From contig CAKPDO010000003.1 in assembly GCA_934148985.1 (NCBI GenBank), forward strand, positions 7,355 to 71,354: DNA of 64,000 bases. The letters run 5' to 3'. The DNA is from an uncultured Clostridia bacterium (GTDB lineage: Bacteria; Bacillota; Clostridia; TANB77; CAG-508). The notes under the pieces were generated by a model that saw nothing but the letters and a program-made list of their open reading frames with translations, did no database searches and was not told the DNA's origin. Every line of letters starts with the position of its first letter. Positions within the stretch are counted from its first letter, which is position 1. Of the stretch, positions 18,325-26,407 are shown piece after piece. The position numbers were made by a program, and so were the translations under genes.

Positions 18325-18347
18325 AACAGCCCCATAATGGGGCTGTT
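18325..18347. terminator. Bidirectional terminator between TelA-like and VWA genes
   Basis: A 9-bp GC-rich stem, AACAGCCCC and GGGGCTGTT, with a five-base loop and A/T-rich flanks on both sides, lies between convergent genes. Confidence 0.85.
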
Positions 18348-18384
18348 CTTGTTTTAGCTGATTTAATAAAATTTTTGCTAAATT

Positions 18385-20082
18385 TTAAATTTCAGCATTA
18401 AACAAAGTCTTGATTACATAGCTAACATCGTCTGTGGATGCATCAATAAAAGCTCCTCCATTAATATTAGCTATTCTTTTTAATTCTTCAACATCTGCAT
18501 CTCTTCCGTATCCAATTGTATAAATAGGAATGTCAAATGCTTTAATTAAATTTTCTACATTATTCAAACTATAACCACTTCCGGTATTTCCATCTGCTAG
18601 CAGAATAATGATTGGTTTAATTTCTTCACCGCTCTTTTGCTGTTCTTCATTAATCAATTTAATTGCCATAAGAATTGCATTGTTAGTTGATGTACCTCCA
18701 TCTGCATTTAAAGAATCGACTGCTCCAACAAAAAATTCTTGTTGTGTTTTTGTAAACTTACCAATAGGCAAATCATTGAACACTTCATAGTTAAAGCTCA
18801 TCAATCCAACTTTAGCATCTTCACTTACATACTGCATTGCATTTTTCAGCGAATCTTTTAAAGCTTCGATTTTCTTTCCATGCATGCTTCCAGAAACATC
18901 AGAAACAAACATTGCTACAATCTGCTTTCCAGAACTCTTATTTTCTTTCCAAAACTTCAAAATCTCGGTAATCATACTTAAAGGGTATTTATCAGGAGAA
19001 ATTGCACTTACATATTCAGAATCTTGATTAAATTTGAGTTCTTTAGCATAACTTTGAACCTTTTCTCTTTGAAAATAATCAGCAAAATTGCAAAGAACTT
19101 CTTCATCTTCATCTGTAATATAATCTAACTCATAAAGTGGATAATCATGTCTTACGCCAAAAGGCAAGAAAACAAATTCACTTTCGATAGTTACATCATT
19201 TTCATATGCTTGATGTTCGATTACAAATGCATTAATAACTCCTTTTTTTACCTTTTCTACCATTTGTTCGGTCGAATAAGAAACTGAAGAAACAGTATTT
19301 TGAAAATTTGAAAAGTCTGTTGTTGCTTCAAAACTATATGGATTGCTTTCATCAAAATATGCAAGCATTGAAACTACAAAATTCAATCCTGTTGGATTAT
19401 TTGTTGGATTAGTATATCCAATAGACAAATTTCCATCAATATTTGCGGTTACAATTGTATCAATAGATACTTCGCCATATGTTTGCATAAGCTCATCATA
19501 CTTTTCTTTTTCAATAGCAATTCCCATTGTATTTCCAACAAGCTTTGTAGAGATTTCCTTAACGTTTATTCCATTGGATTGGATCAAAAGGCCGTAAAAC
19601 TCATTTGATGCAATATATCCTTCTGGCATATACGTTCCATATTTAATAAAATCTTCTGCTAAACTTGATTCCAAAGACCTAATGGTTACAGACATTGTTT
19701 GTCCTGCTTTGTTTTCAAGCTGCTCTTCATTGAAACTTTCAGAAACATATTTTACCAGCTCCCGAATGCTACTTCCATTGTTTTCAAGAGGAAGAAAGAT
19801 TTCAACATCAATTTCTCCTTCGCCTTTAACATCTGGTTCATAGTTGCTGATATCAGGTAATTCATAATTAAACTGCATCTGTTCTTCTACTTCATCATCC
19901 TTTGCAGGAATTTCTCCTTTTACAAGTTCTTTTTCACTAATCTTAATGCCAGTTTCTTCAAGAAGAGATACTTTATTTTCATCAGTTATCTCTACTTTAG
20001 AGTAATCTTTTTTGCATCCAGTTAATGCAAGAACAATTGTCAAAATTAATAAACTCAAAAAACTGTTTTTATTTCTCATCAT
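18385..20082 (-). CDS. VWA-domain lipoprotein
   Basis: 565 aa, ATG with AGGAGG 9 nt upstream. It has a lipoprotein signal with lipobox LTGC at residues 20-23. A roughly 330-residue N-terminal region of substrate-binding-protein character follows (YGTYMPEGYI...), then a von Willebrand factor A domain from about 390. The MIDAS motif DVSGS is complete, with the later conserved Thr (GGTSTNN) and Asp (LLADGNTGSG) also visible. VWA domains bind ligands or proteins through a divalent metal. Anchored outside the membrane, it probably works with the two OmpA-fused solute-binding proteins encoded just upstream. It is the last gene of the ABC cluster and is followed by a terminator. One CGG (Arg) codon is present. 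Confidence 0.85.
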   Translation of the reverse strand: MMRNKNSFLSLLILTIVLALTGCKKDYSKVEITDENKVSLLEETGIKISEKELVKGEIPAKDDEVEEQMQFNYELPDISNYEPDVKGEGEIDVEIFLPLENNGSSIRELVKYVSESFNEEQLENKAGQTMSVTIRSLESSLAEDFIKYGTYMPEGYIASNEFYGLLIQSNGINVKEISTKLVGNTMGIAIEKEKYDELMQTYGEVSIDTIVTANIDGNLSIGYTNPTNNPTGLNFVVSMLAYFDESNPYSFEATTDFSNFQNTVSSVSYSTEQMVEKVKKGVINAFVIEHQAYENDVTIESEFVFLPFGVRHDYPLYELDYITDEDEEVLCNFADYFQREKVQSYAKELKFNQDSEYVSAISPDKYPLSMITEILKFWKENKSSGKQIVAMFVSDVSGSMHGKKIEALKDSLKNAMQYVSEDAKVGLMSFNYEVFNDLPIGKFTKTQQEFFVGAVDSLNADGGTSTNNAILMAIKLINEEQQKSGEEIKPIIILLADGNTGSGYSLNNVENLIKAFDIPIYTIGYGRDADVEELKRIANINGGAFIDASTDDVSYVIKTLFNAEI

Positions 20083-20099
20083 AGCTGTTGTCCTCCTGT

Positions 20100-21596
20100 T
20101 TAATATCCAATTTGTTTGAAAAATACTTCAGTTCTACGGTTCTTCTCTTTCCCCTCTTCAGTGCTGTTAGTTGCAATTGGGTTCTTATCACCATTTCCAA
20201 TGATAATAAATCTTTCTGAATCAATTCCTAAAGCCTGCAAATATTTTGCAACACTAAGTGCTCTTTTATAAGAAAATTCTACACCATCATCTCCTTCAAC
20301 CTTAGCTGTGTTTCCTTCAATTTGAATATAGCAACCATTTAATAATTGTGCTACTTGGGCAAATTCAGTTAATTCTTTATACGATGACGATTGAATTTTA
20401 TATGAATCTGCTTCAAATTCAATATTGAGAGTTACACTTAATAATGATGCATCGTTTGCAATTTGTTCTGCAGCTTTACGTCCTTCAGAGGAAAAAGCAA
20501 ATGATGTTATATCATCTTCTGGATACTTTCCATTAAGTTGATTGACATATTTGTCTGTAAACACTTCATCTGCTTTACTTGGATCTGCTTTTTCTCCAAT
20601 ACTAATCCAAATATTGGCCATATCCCTATATACTTCTTGACAGGCTGATTTCAAGATATTCATATTATCAGCCCAAGTTGCCACAGAAGCATACTCACAC
20701 ATTTCTCTAATCTCTGAGTCTTCCATAAGTTTAAATGTAGGCATCACTTTAATGCTATCCACCTCATTAAGGTACATTGAATTTGCTTCTAATGCTCCAT
20801 CTATGAGTTTTACAATGAAATTCTCATGATTTTCCACAAAATCTGTACTAAATACTAATCCATCCATTACTAAGTTAGTTCCCATAGATGTATCAAATAA
20901 AATTCTTGAATTTGTGGAAGATGCGGCTTGTGTTAAATATGGTTCCCATGTTGCTGCTGCATCAACTTTTCCAGTAAAGAATTCTTCTGCGGTTTCGTCA
21001 GCTGTATCACAAAACACCATATTTTTACGAATGCCTTTAATTTGCTCATCTGTTAAAGATGAATTTTGAATTAACCATTCAATAAGTGTTTGTGCTTCGG
21101 AATATTTAGGAACAGCAATTTTTTTTCCGACTAAATCTTCTACTGATTTAATATCAGATGAACATATGATTCCATCTCCACCATTAGAATAATTAGTGAT
21201 ATATGGCATTACTACATTCATTCCAGTTTCATTAAATTTTGATTGTAAAAAACTTAATCTATTAATTGTATAACCTGCTCCTTGCAAATCTCCAGAAATA
21301 AGGCTATCTGATGACACAGTTGCATCATTTTCGATAACATATTGGATTTTAATTCCATTTCGTGCATTTATACTATTGGTTGTTGTAATCAAACCACCAT
21401 TTGCATAAATCAATGATTTCCATCCAATAAATTCATCCAAAGAAATCCGAACTGTTTCAACAGAAGAATTAATATATTCTCCCCCTTTGTTGATTTTTTC
21501 TTTTCTGTTACTACTAGAAATTACGCCTAAACTGATAGACAAGATTACCACAATTATGATAACAGGTCCAAGCTTTTTTAATTTATTATTTTTCAT
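20100..21596 (-). CDS. ABC solute-binding protein fused to OmpA-like peptidoglycan-binding domain (copy 2)
   Basis: 498 aa from ATG 21596; an ATG three codons upstream sits on the RBS AAAGG. It has an N-terminal TM anchor (about 9-30) with no lipobox Cys. Residues about 45-340 are an NMT1/SsuA-type solute-binding fold (DEFIGWKSLIYANGG, AVPKYSEAQTLIEWL, AAATWEPYLTQAAS). The C-terminal 120 residues form an OmpA-like domain with QIEGNTA, SVAKYLQALGI, GNGDKNPIATN and NRRTEVFFK, where the Asp and Arg that clamp diaminopimelate are expected. A substrate-binding protein tethered to peptidoglycan in a Gram-positive-type genome is unusual. It is a paralogue of the gene at 23867-25336. The ligand is unknown; relatives bind nitrate, taurine, sulfonates or thiamine precursors. 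Confidence 0.85.
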   Translation of the reverse strand: MKNNKLKKLGPVIIIVVILSISLGVISSSNRKEKINKGGEYINSSVETVRISLDEFIGWKSLIYANGGLITTTNSINARNGIKIQYVIENDATVSSDSLISGDLQGAGYTINRLSFLQSKFNETGMNVVMPYITNYSNGGDGIICSSDIKSVEDLVGKKIAVPKYSEAQTLIEWLIQNSSLTDEQIKGIRKNMVFCDTADETAEEFFTGKVDAAATWEPYLTQAASSTNSRILFDTSMGTNLVMDGLVFSTDFVENHENFIVKLIDGALEANSMYLNEVDSIKVMPTFKLMEDSEIREMCEYASVATWADNMNILKSACQEVYRDMANIWISIGEKADPSKADEVFTDKYVNQLNGKYPEDDITSFAFSSEGRKAAEQIANDASLLSVTLNIEFEADSYKIQSSSYKELTEFAQVAQLLNGCYIQIEGNTAKVEGDDGVEFSYKRALSVAKYLQALGIDSERFIIIGNGDKNPIATNSTEEGKEKNRRTEVFFKQIGY

Positions 21597-21652
21597 GTGC
21601 TCCATCCTTTCGAAATTTTTTGCTTGATATACTTTAGGTCTAACTCTTACTT

Positions 21653-22330
21653 TTAGATATCTCGTTTCTTAGAACCAACGACAAATAACCCATTTTTATC
21701 TGCTTCTTCTGTTTCATTTCTAATAGCTTTCAGTTTTTCTACTGCACTTGTTATACCAGGATCATCCAAGTTAAGGCCGTTTCCCATTCTTCTAACTTCT
21801 GAAAGAAGTTTAGAATATGCACCAACCATTTTTTCTGTTGTTTTTAAAATTTCTTCAAGTGCTTCTATATTTTTTGAATATTCATAATCATAACAATCAA
21901 GCACTTGTAAAACCACTAAACACTTTTCGAATTGGTTGCATTTCTGTAATAAAAAATGCTCGGCTTCTTTGCTTCTCTCTAACAAATAAGTAGCTTTTTC
22001 GCCCTTGTTCAGTTCAATCAATTTTTTCAAAGCGTTTTGCCGTCTTTCAAAATCGATTATCTGCTCTTCAAGTTGATTTATGTATCTTTTAAATATCGTG
22101 TATTCTCTCTTTATTCGCTGAATTTGTTCTTTAAGACTAAGCTGCTTTTCTTCTTCTTCAATAAATTCTTTTTTCTCGAAAATATAACTTAGCAATGTAT
22201 GGAACATTACAGCTACAAAAATTGTTACAATTATTGAGATAAAACCACTTAATTTAAAAATAACAAAAATCATTACACAAACAAGCAAAATAACTACATC
22301 CGTAATAAACATCTTATTATTTTTTTTCAT
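21653..22330 (-). CDS. Two-TM coiled-coil protein, possibly XpaC-like
   Basis: 225 aa from ATG 22330, 9 nt after AGAAAGGA. Two adjacent TM helices (about 9-27 and 30-48) are followed by a long charged helical region (about 50-215). Size, topology and a C-terminal helical segment recall XpaC-type proteins (PF10112), which are frequent genetic partners of TelA-family proteins. The similarity is weak by eye, so this is a suggestion. It overlaps the ABC ATPase gene by 14 nt, so it is translated with the transporter. It may couple the ABC complex to the membrane or to TelA. No catalytic motif is visible. Confidence 0.7.
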   Translation of the reverse strand: MKKNNKMFITDVVILLVCVMIFVIFKLSGFISIIVTIFVAVMFHTLLSYIFEKKEFIEEEEKQLSLKEQIQRIKREYTIFKRYINQLEEQIIDFERRQNALKKLIELNKGEKATYLLERSKEAEHFLLQKCNQFEKCLVVLQVLDCYDYEYSKNIEALEEILKTTEKMVGAYSKLLSEVRRMGNGLNLDDPGITSAVEKLKAIRNETEEADKNGLFVVGSKKRDI

Positions 22331-23045
22331 TGCCTTCAATCCTTTCTGATGCCGTTCTTATTCTAAATTCCGGTAAAAAATCAATGGTTATTGGAGCTAA
22401 GAATTTTAATAAATCTTGGTCATGTGTTATAACTATTTCAATTGTTTTGTGCTTATTTTGGTGCTCCTTAATTAATTCAGCAAGAATTTTAGTATTTTCT
22501 AAATCTAATGCTGAAGAAGGTTCATCATATAATACGACCTTACTCCAAGGGTTCACAAAAGCAGAACACAAACTCAACCGTTGATCCTGTCCTCCAGAAA
22601 TTTGACTTGGAAACTTATTAAGATGTTCTCCTAAACCAAATCTAATTAGTATCTTTTCAGCCTCAGCAACACGCTCCTTAGTTATTTTTACTTTATGTCC
22701 TTTATAAACCATTAAGACATTTTTTACTAAATTTAACCATGGAAAACTTGTATAATGCTGATGCACCATATGAACATCTGGTGTTGTTCCAAAGAGTTGT
22801 TGCCCATCAAGACGTATTTCTCCTTTATATCGCTTTTCAAGCCCAGCAATACATTTCATAAGGGTTGTTTTTCCTACTCCGGAATGTCCTAAAAATGCAT
22901 AAATTCCAGGTTTAAACTCATATTCAAAATTTTCAAAAATTACATTTGAATTAAATGAAATTCCAAAGTTTTTAAATTCGAGTAAATGCCCATCATTCAA
23001 AACATTTTCTTTCCGAACTTCATTGTTGTCAATTTGTTCCATCAT
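22317..23045 (-). CDS. ABC transporter ATPase (nitrate/sulfonate/taurine type)
   Basis: 242 aa from ATG 23045, 7 nt after GGAGG. Walker A is GHSGVGKTT (about 55-63), a Q-loop lies near MVHQHYTSF, the ABC signature is SGGQDQR, Walker B is VVLYDEPSSALD and the H-loop is VITHDQD. All catalytic elements are present. The Arg of SGGQDQR is encoded by CGG, so that codon is Arg in this cluster. It energises the permease encoded by the overlapping upstream gene (17-nt overlap). The closest types by motif are SsuB/TauB/NrtD. Confidence 0.93.
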   Translation of the reverse strand: MMEQIDNNEVRKENVLNDGHLLEFKNFGISFNSNVIFENFEYEFKPGIYAFLGHSGVGKTTLMKCIAGLEKRYKGEIRLDGQQLFGTTPDVHMVHQHYTSFPWLNLVKNVLMVYKGHKVKITKERVAEAEKILIRFGLGEHLNKFPSQISGGQDQRLSLCSAFVNPWSKVVLYDEPSSALDLENTKILAELIKEHQNKHKTIEIVITHDQDLLKFLAPITIDFLPEFRIRTASERIEGNEKK

Positions 23046-23787
23046 CTTCAAACCTCCATTTGAATGTCTTCCTTACAATAAGATTACTAATCTTATCAAA
23101 GGCATAACTCACAACTATAATAATTACAATTGCTGCAAATACCATAGATGTTTTTCCCCTTGCTGATCCAATATACATTAAATGACCAAGTCCATACTGT
23201 GTATTATTAACTTCTGCAATAATAACGTATGTCCATCCAACGCCATATAATGTAATAAATGATTGAAGTAACGACGGTGCGATGTATGGAATAGCGCAGT
23301 GTAAGAGCATTCTTGGATAACTAAATCCCATTGTATATGCTGTTTCTTTCAGTTTATCCATGGGTTCTGAACACTGCTGAATAACTGTCGGAAGAAATGA
23401 AAAAAAACCAGCTATTACCAGAAATGTTATTTTCATTTTTTCATCAATTCCTAAAATCAATACAAGCATTGGTGAAAAGCATGTTACGGGAATATACCGC
23501 AGCGAATCGACAATAGGCTTTAATAACTTATTAATCAATTTGTTCCATGCAATTGCCATACCTAGTGGCACAGAAATTGCAGCAGCAATACAAACTCCAA
23601 TAGTCACTCTTAAAAAACTTGCACCTAAATGTTTAAAAAGAACTCCTGTTGTTACTAATGTTACTATCGATTTCATTGTTTCTTTAGGTGAAGGCAAAAA
23701 TAGACTTTTATTTACTATTCTACTTGCTCCCCACCAAATAATAATAACAATTGCAACAAAAGATATCTTTTTTATTGCTTTTTTCAT
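23029..23787 (-). CDS. ABC transporter permease (SsuC/TauC type)
   Basis: 252 aa from ATG 23787, 8 nt after AAAGGAGG. An upstream in-frame start at 23829 lies inside the terminator-like hairpin and is unlikely. About six TM helices are visible. The cytoplasmic EAA loop is readable near ETAYTMGFSYPRMLLHCAIPYIAPSL (Gly-X9-Pro spacing), as in binding-protein-dependent permeases for sulfonates, nitrate or taurine. It lies between a substrate-binding protein and its ATPase. The stop overlaps the ATPase start, consistent with co-translation. Confidence 0.92.
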   Translation of the reverse strand: MKKAIKKISFVAIVIIIWWGASRIVNKSLFLPSPKETMKSIVTLVTTGVLFKHLGASFLRVTIGVCIAAAISVPLGMAIAWNKLINKLLKPIVDSLRYIPVTCFSPMLVLILGIDEKMKITFLVIAGFFSFLPTVIQQCSEPMDKLKETAYTMGFSYPRMLLHCAIPYIAPSLLQSFITLYGVGWTYVIIAEVNNTQYGLGHLMYIGSARGKTSMVFAAIVIIIVVSYAFDKISNLIVRKTFKWRFEDDGTN

Positions 23788-23810
23788 TTGACTTTTACCT
23801 CCTTTTAGGT

Positions 23811-23842
23811 AAAATGGGCTGGTTACCAAACCAACCCATTTT
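23811..23842 (-). terminator. Partial terminator or mRNA-stabilising hairpin after the binding-protein gene
   Basis: Arms AAAATGGG and CCCATTTT enclose an inner TGGTT/AACCA stem, between the binding-protein stop (23867) and the permease RBS. Binding proteins are usually needed in excess over permeases; a leaky hairpin here would produce that ratio. Confidence 0.65.
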
Positions 23843-23866
23843 GTTTAATACAGAGTGCTATATGGG

Positions 23867-25336
23867 TTAGTACCCAAGTTTTGTCTTAAAGAAGAACTCT
23901 GTTCTTCGGTTCTCCGCAGAAGCCAAGTTTTCCTTATCAATTGGATTGCTATCGCCTCTGCCAACAATAATAATTCTTTCTGGGTCAATTCCTTTGCTAA
24001 TGAAATACTCTGCTACAGAATTTGCTCTCTTTTCAGAAAAACTATTGATTTGCTCATCTGTAATTCCATCTGACCTAAGACTGGCATTACCTTCTATCTG
24101 AATGTATACGCCATCCAAAATCTTAGCAATTTCGACAAAGTCGTCTAACTCGCTATAGGATTTCTCCTTAATATTTACAGAATTCAATTCAAACTGAATA
24201 TCTGCTTGGTAATTCAGCAGTGCAACAGGTGACTCAATCAGTAAACCCTTTTCGTCATCATTAAAACTCTTTACACTCTCCCCATCATCTGGGTATTTTT
24301 CCAACAAAGTTTTAATATACTTATCTGTAAATGCGGATTCTGCCTTATCAGGATAAGCCGTTTCTCCAAGAGTAAGCCATACATCTGCCATATCTCTGTA
24401 CATTGCAATAGCAGTATCAGTCAACAGGGTTTCATTCTGACTACAAGTTGCTAGGTCTGCTCCGTTCGCCATATCAATAATTTCATCATCTTCCATAAGC
24501 TCAAACATTGGAAGCTGTTTTATATTGTTAAATTCTTTTTTATACATTGAAGATGCCTCTAATGCTCCATCGATCAATTTAACAATAAATCCTTCATTGT
24601 CTTTAGCAAAATCTTCTCTAAAAACAATTCCATCCAATATCAAGTTTGAACTCATTGATGTATCAAACAGAATTCTTGAATCGGTCGAAGATGCTGCTTG
24701 CGTAAGATATGGTTCCCATGTTGCTGCTGCATCAACTGATCCACCAAAAAAAGCTTTGGCTGTTTCGTCTGCAGTATCAAAATAAACCATATCGCTTCTT
24801 ATTTCTTCCTTCTCTTCTTCTGTCAGGCTTGAATTATTAAGAAGCCATTCTACAAGCGTTTGTGCTTCAGAAAACCTTGGAACCGCAACTTTTTTGCCTA
24901 CTAGATCAGACACGTTTACAATATCAGATTTAGAAATAATACCATCACCACCATTAGAATAGTTGGTAATATACGGCATTATTACAGACACATTAGCTTC
25001 ATCGAATTTTTGCTGTAAGAACGCATATCGATTCACTGTGTATCCTGCACCATTGAGTTCCCCAGAAATCAATGCAGCCGAACTAGTTGATGCATCATTC
25101 ATTACAACATACTCAACATTAATTCCGTTCTTTGCATTAATGCTGTTTTCTGCTGTAACTAAACCTCCATTCGCATCTAACAGTGACTGCCACCCGATCC
25201 ATTCATCGATCGAAATTTTCACCGATTTTTGGGTTACATTGCTAGTTTCTCTGTCCTTGCTTTCACAAGCAGTGAAGATTGTGCACATCATCATTATGAG
25301 TGCGATAGTTGTTGCCATTTTCCGTAAACTTTTCAT
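23867..25336 (-). CDS. ABC solute-binding lipoprotein fused to OmpA-like domain (copy 1)
   Basis: 489 aa, ATG with GGAGG 8 nt upstream. It has a lipoprotein signal with lipobox FTAC at about residues 21-24. The NMT1/SsuA-like binding fold (DEWIGWQSLLDANGG, VAVPRFSEAQTLVEWLL, AAATWEPYLTQAASS) is followed by a C-terminal OmpA-like domain (YIQIEGNASLRSDG, ANSVAEYFISKGIDPERI, GRGDSNPIDKEN, NRRTEFFF). It is about 50 percent identical by eye to the gene at 20100, but lipid-anchored rather than TM-anchored. It is first in the operon, behind a good promoter and a palindrome. The OmpA part should hold the protein on peptidoglycan, so substrate capture and wall attachment are combined. Confidence 0.87.
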   Translation of the reverse strand: MKSLRKMATTIALIMMMCTIFTACESKDRETSNVTQKSVKISIDEWIGWQSLLDANGGLVTAENSINAKNGINVEYVVMNDASTSSAALISGELNGAGYTVNRYAFLQQKFDEANVSVIMPYITNYSNGGDGIISKSDIVNVSDLVGKKVAVPRFSEAQTLVEWLLNNSSLTEEEKEEIRSDMVYFDTADETAKAFFGGSVDAAATWEPYLTQAASSTDSRILFDTSMSSNLILDGIVFREDFAKDNEGFIVKLIDGALEASSMYKKEFNNIKQLPMFELMEDDEIIDMANGADLATCSQNETLLTDTAIAMYRDMADVWLTLGETAYPDKAESAFTDKYIKTLLEKYPDDGESVKSFNDDEKGLLIESPVALLNYQADIQFELNSVNIKEKSYSELDDFVEIAKILDGVYIQIEGNASLRSDGITDEQINSFSEKRANSVAEYFISKGIDPERIIIVGRGDSNPIDKENLASAENRRTEFFFKTKLGY

Positions 25337-25447
25337 TCTGTTACCTCCGTTTTTTGTTTTTGTTTGGAAAACCTCTTTGACTACTAATTTTTTTAATTAA
25401 AAAAAATCCTCCTTTCGACTTTTGTTTAACACTTCATTAATTTTTTC

Positions 25448-25520
25448 ATTTAGATTTAATTAATCTAAATTTCTATGAAATTAACATAATTATTTTACTT
25501 TATTTTTTTATAATTGTCAA
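25448..25520 (-). promoter_or_regulatory. Promoter and operator-like palindrome of the ABC/VWA operon
   Basis: On the minus strand TTGACA (25520-25515) and TAAAAT (25497-25492) are 17 nt apart. About 22 nt downstream of the -10 lies an inverted repeat with arms ATTTAGAT and ATCTAAAT (25448-25470) around TTAATTA. A repressor bound there would block elongation into the operon. No regulator gene is adjacent. Confidence 0.65.
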
Positions 25521-25562
25521 TAAAAATTAAAAAAAAGCTTAATTTTTGCATAAAGCTACCAT

Positions 25563-25859
25563 TTATATTTTTTTATATCTCCTACAATCCACTTTCCCAG
25601 ATAAATATGTGGATAACTTTTCTCCAGATATTAAATTTTCCTTTTGCGCTTTGGTAAGTCTTTTTATTTGGTATTCCAATTTACATGCCAATGATTTATC
25701 TTTACTTTTCCAAGCTATTTCAAGTTTAATAGCATTATGTGATTTAGTATATTTTGCTCCTTTTTTTGATATATGTTCATTTATTCTTTTTTCTAAATCG
25801 TTTGTCATGCCTGTATATATTGAATTGTCTTTACATCTTATCATATATGTATAATACAT
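25563..25859 (-). CDS. GIY-YIG domain protein (UPF0213/YhbQ-like)
   Basis: 98 aa from ATG 25859 (MYYTYMIRC). An in-frame ATG six codons upstream is also possible; neither RBS is strong. The sequence shows the GIY-YIG fold: YTYMIRCKDNSIYTGMTNDLEKRINEH, then KYTKSHNAIKLEIAW and a Glu near EYQIKRLTKAQKENLI. This is the short stand-alone form of about 90 residues common in Firmicutes and thought to act on DNA. It sits alone between the ABC cluster and two tRNA genes. Short upstream sequence (25870-25980, minus strand) reads as a truncated frame with its own RBS but no recognisable domain. Confidence 0.85.
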   Translation of the reverse strand: MYYTYMIRCKDNSIYTGMTNDLEKRINEHISKKGAKYTKSHNAIKLEIAWKSKDKSLACKLEYQIKRLTKAQKENLISGEKLSTYLSGKVDCRRYKKI

Positions 25860-26050
25860 ATTAATCTTTTCTTTCATATATCTTCTTTAATAATGACTCC
25901 TCCAATGTTTTTGAAAAAATTATTTTTAGTTCTTCTGCCATTTCCATTGCCCTTTGCAATGTATCTCCTTTATGATTAGGCACTGGGATACTTCTTTATT
26001 TTAATAAAAAAAATGATATAGATCTCTTTAGAATTTCTATATCATACTTC

Positions 26051-26140
26051 TGGCGGAGTAGAGAGGGTTCGAACCTCCGCGCCAGTTTCCCGACCTAATT
26101 GTTTAGCAAACAATCCCCTTCACCACTTGGGTACTACTCC
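26051..26140 (-). tRNA. tRNA-Ser (GCU)
   Basis: The acceptor stem GGAGTAG/CTACTCC pairs fully, with discriminator G and encoded CCA (26053-26051). The anticodon loop TTGCTAA gives anticodon GCU for AGC/AGU codons. There is a long variable arm (class II) and a standard TTCGAAC T-loop. Confidence 0.95.
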
Positions 26141-26207
26141 AAATTGTATATATTAAGTTATAAAAAAATCGTAGAATATTGTTTATGACAATTTTTCTAC
26201 GTTGTTT

Positions 26208-26272
<65 letters not shown>

Positions 26273-26299
<27 letters not shown>

Positions 26300-26380
26300 A
26301 ACTGTTTTTGACTTTCGTCAAGAACAGTTTATATACTAACATATTTGGCTATTGTTTGTCAATAGTTTTTTGTTAATTTT
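26273..26380. repeat. Left 108-bp att direct repeat (attL)
   Basis: It contains the 5' 27 bp of tRNA-Ser(UGA) plus about 80 bp of upstream sequence. It is repeated at 30857-30964 with a single C/T difference. Confidence 0.92.
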
Positions 26381-26385
26381 TTTAA

Positions 26386-26405
26386 TTTGTCAACCAAATG
26401 TCAAC
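26386..26405. repeat. Integrase arm-site candidate, left end
   Basis: TTTGTCAACCAAATGTCAAC lies just inside attL. Two copies of TTGTCAACCAA lie at the other end (30709-30730). Short repeats at both inner ends are expected for arm-type binding sites of tyrosine integrases. Confidence 0.6.
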
Positions 26406-26407
26406 GG

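Noticed and set aside
25870..25980. Short minus-strand frame upstream of the GIY-YIG gene (with AAAGGAG and TTG start)
   Set aside because: Only about 32 codons with no recognisable family; kept as a note in the GIY-YIG entry, not as a gene.
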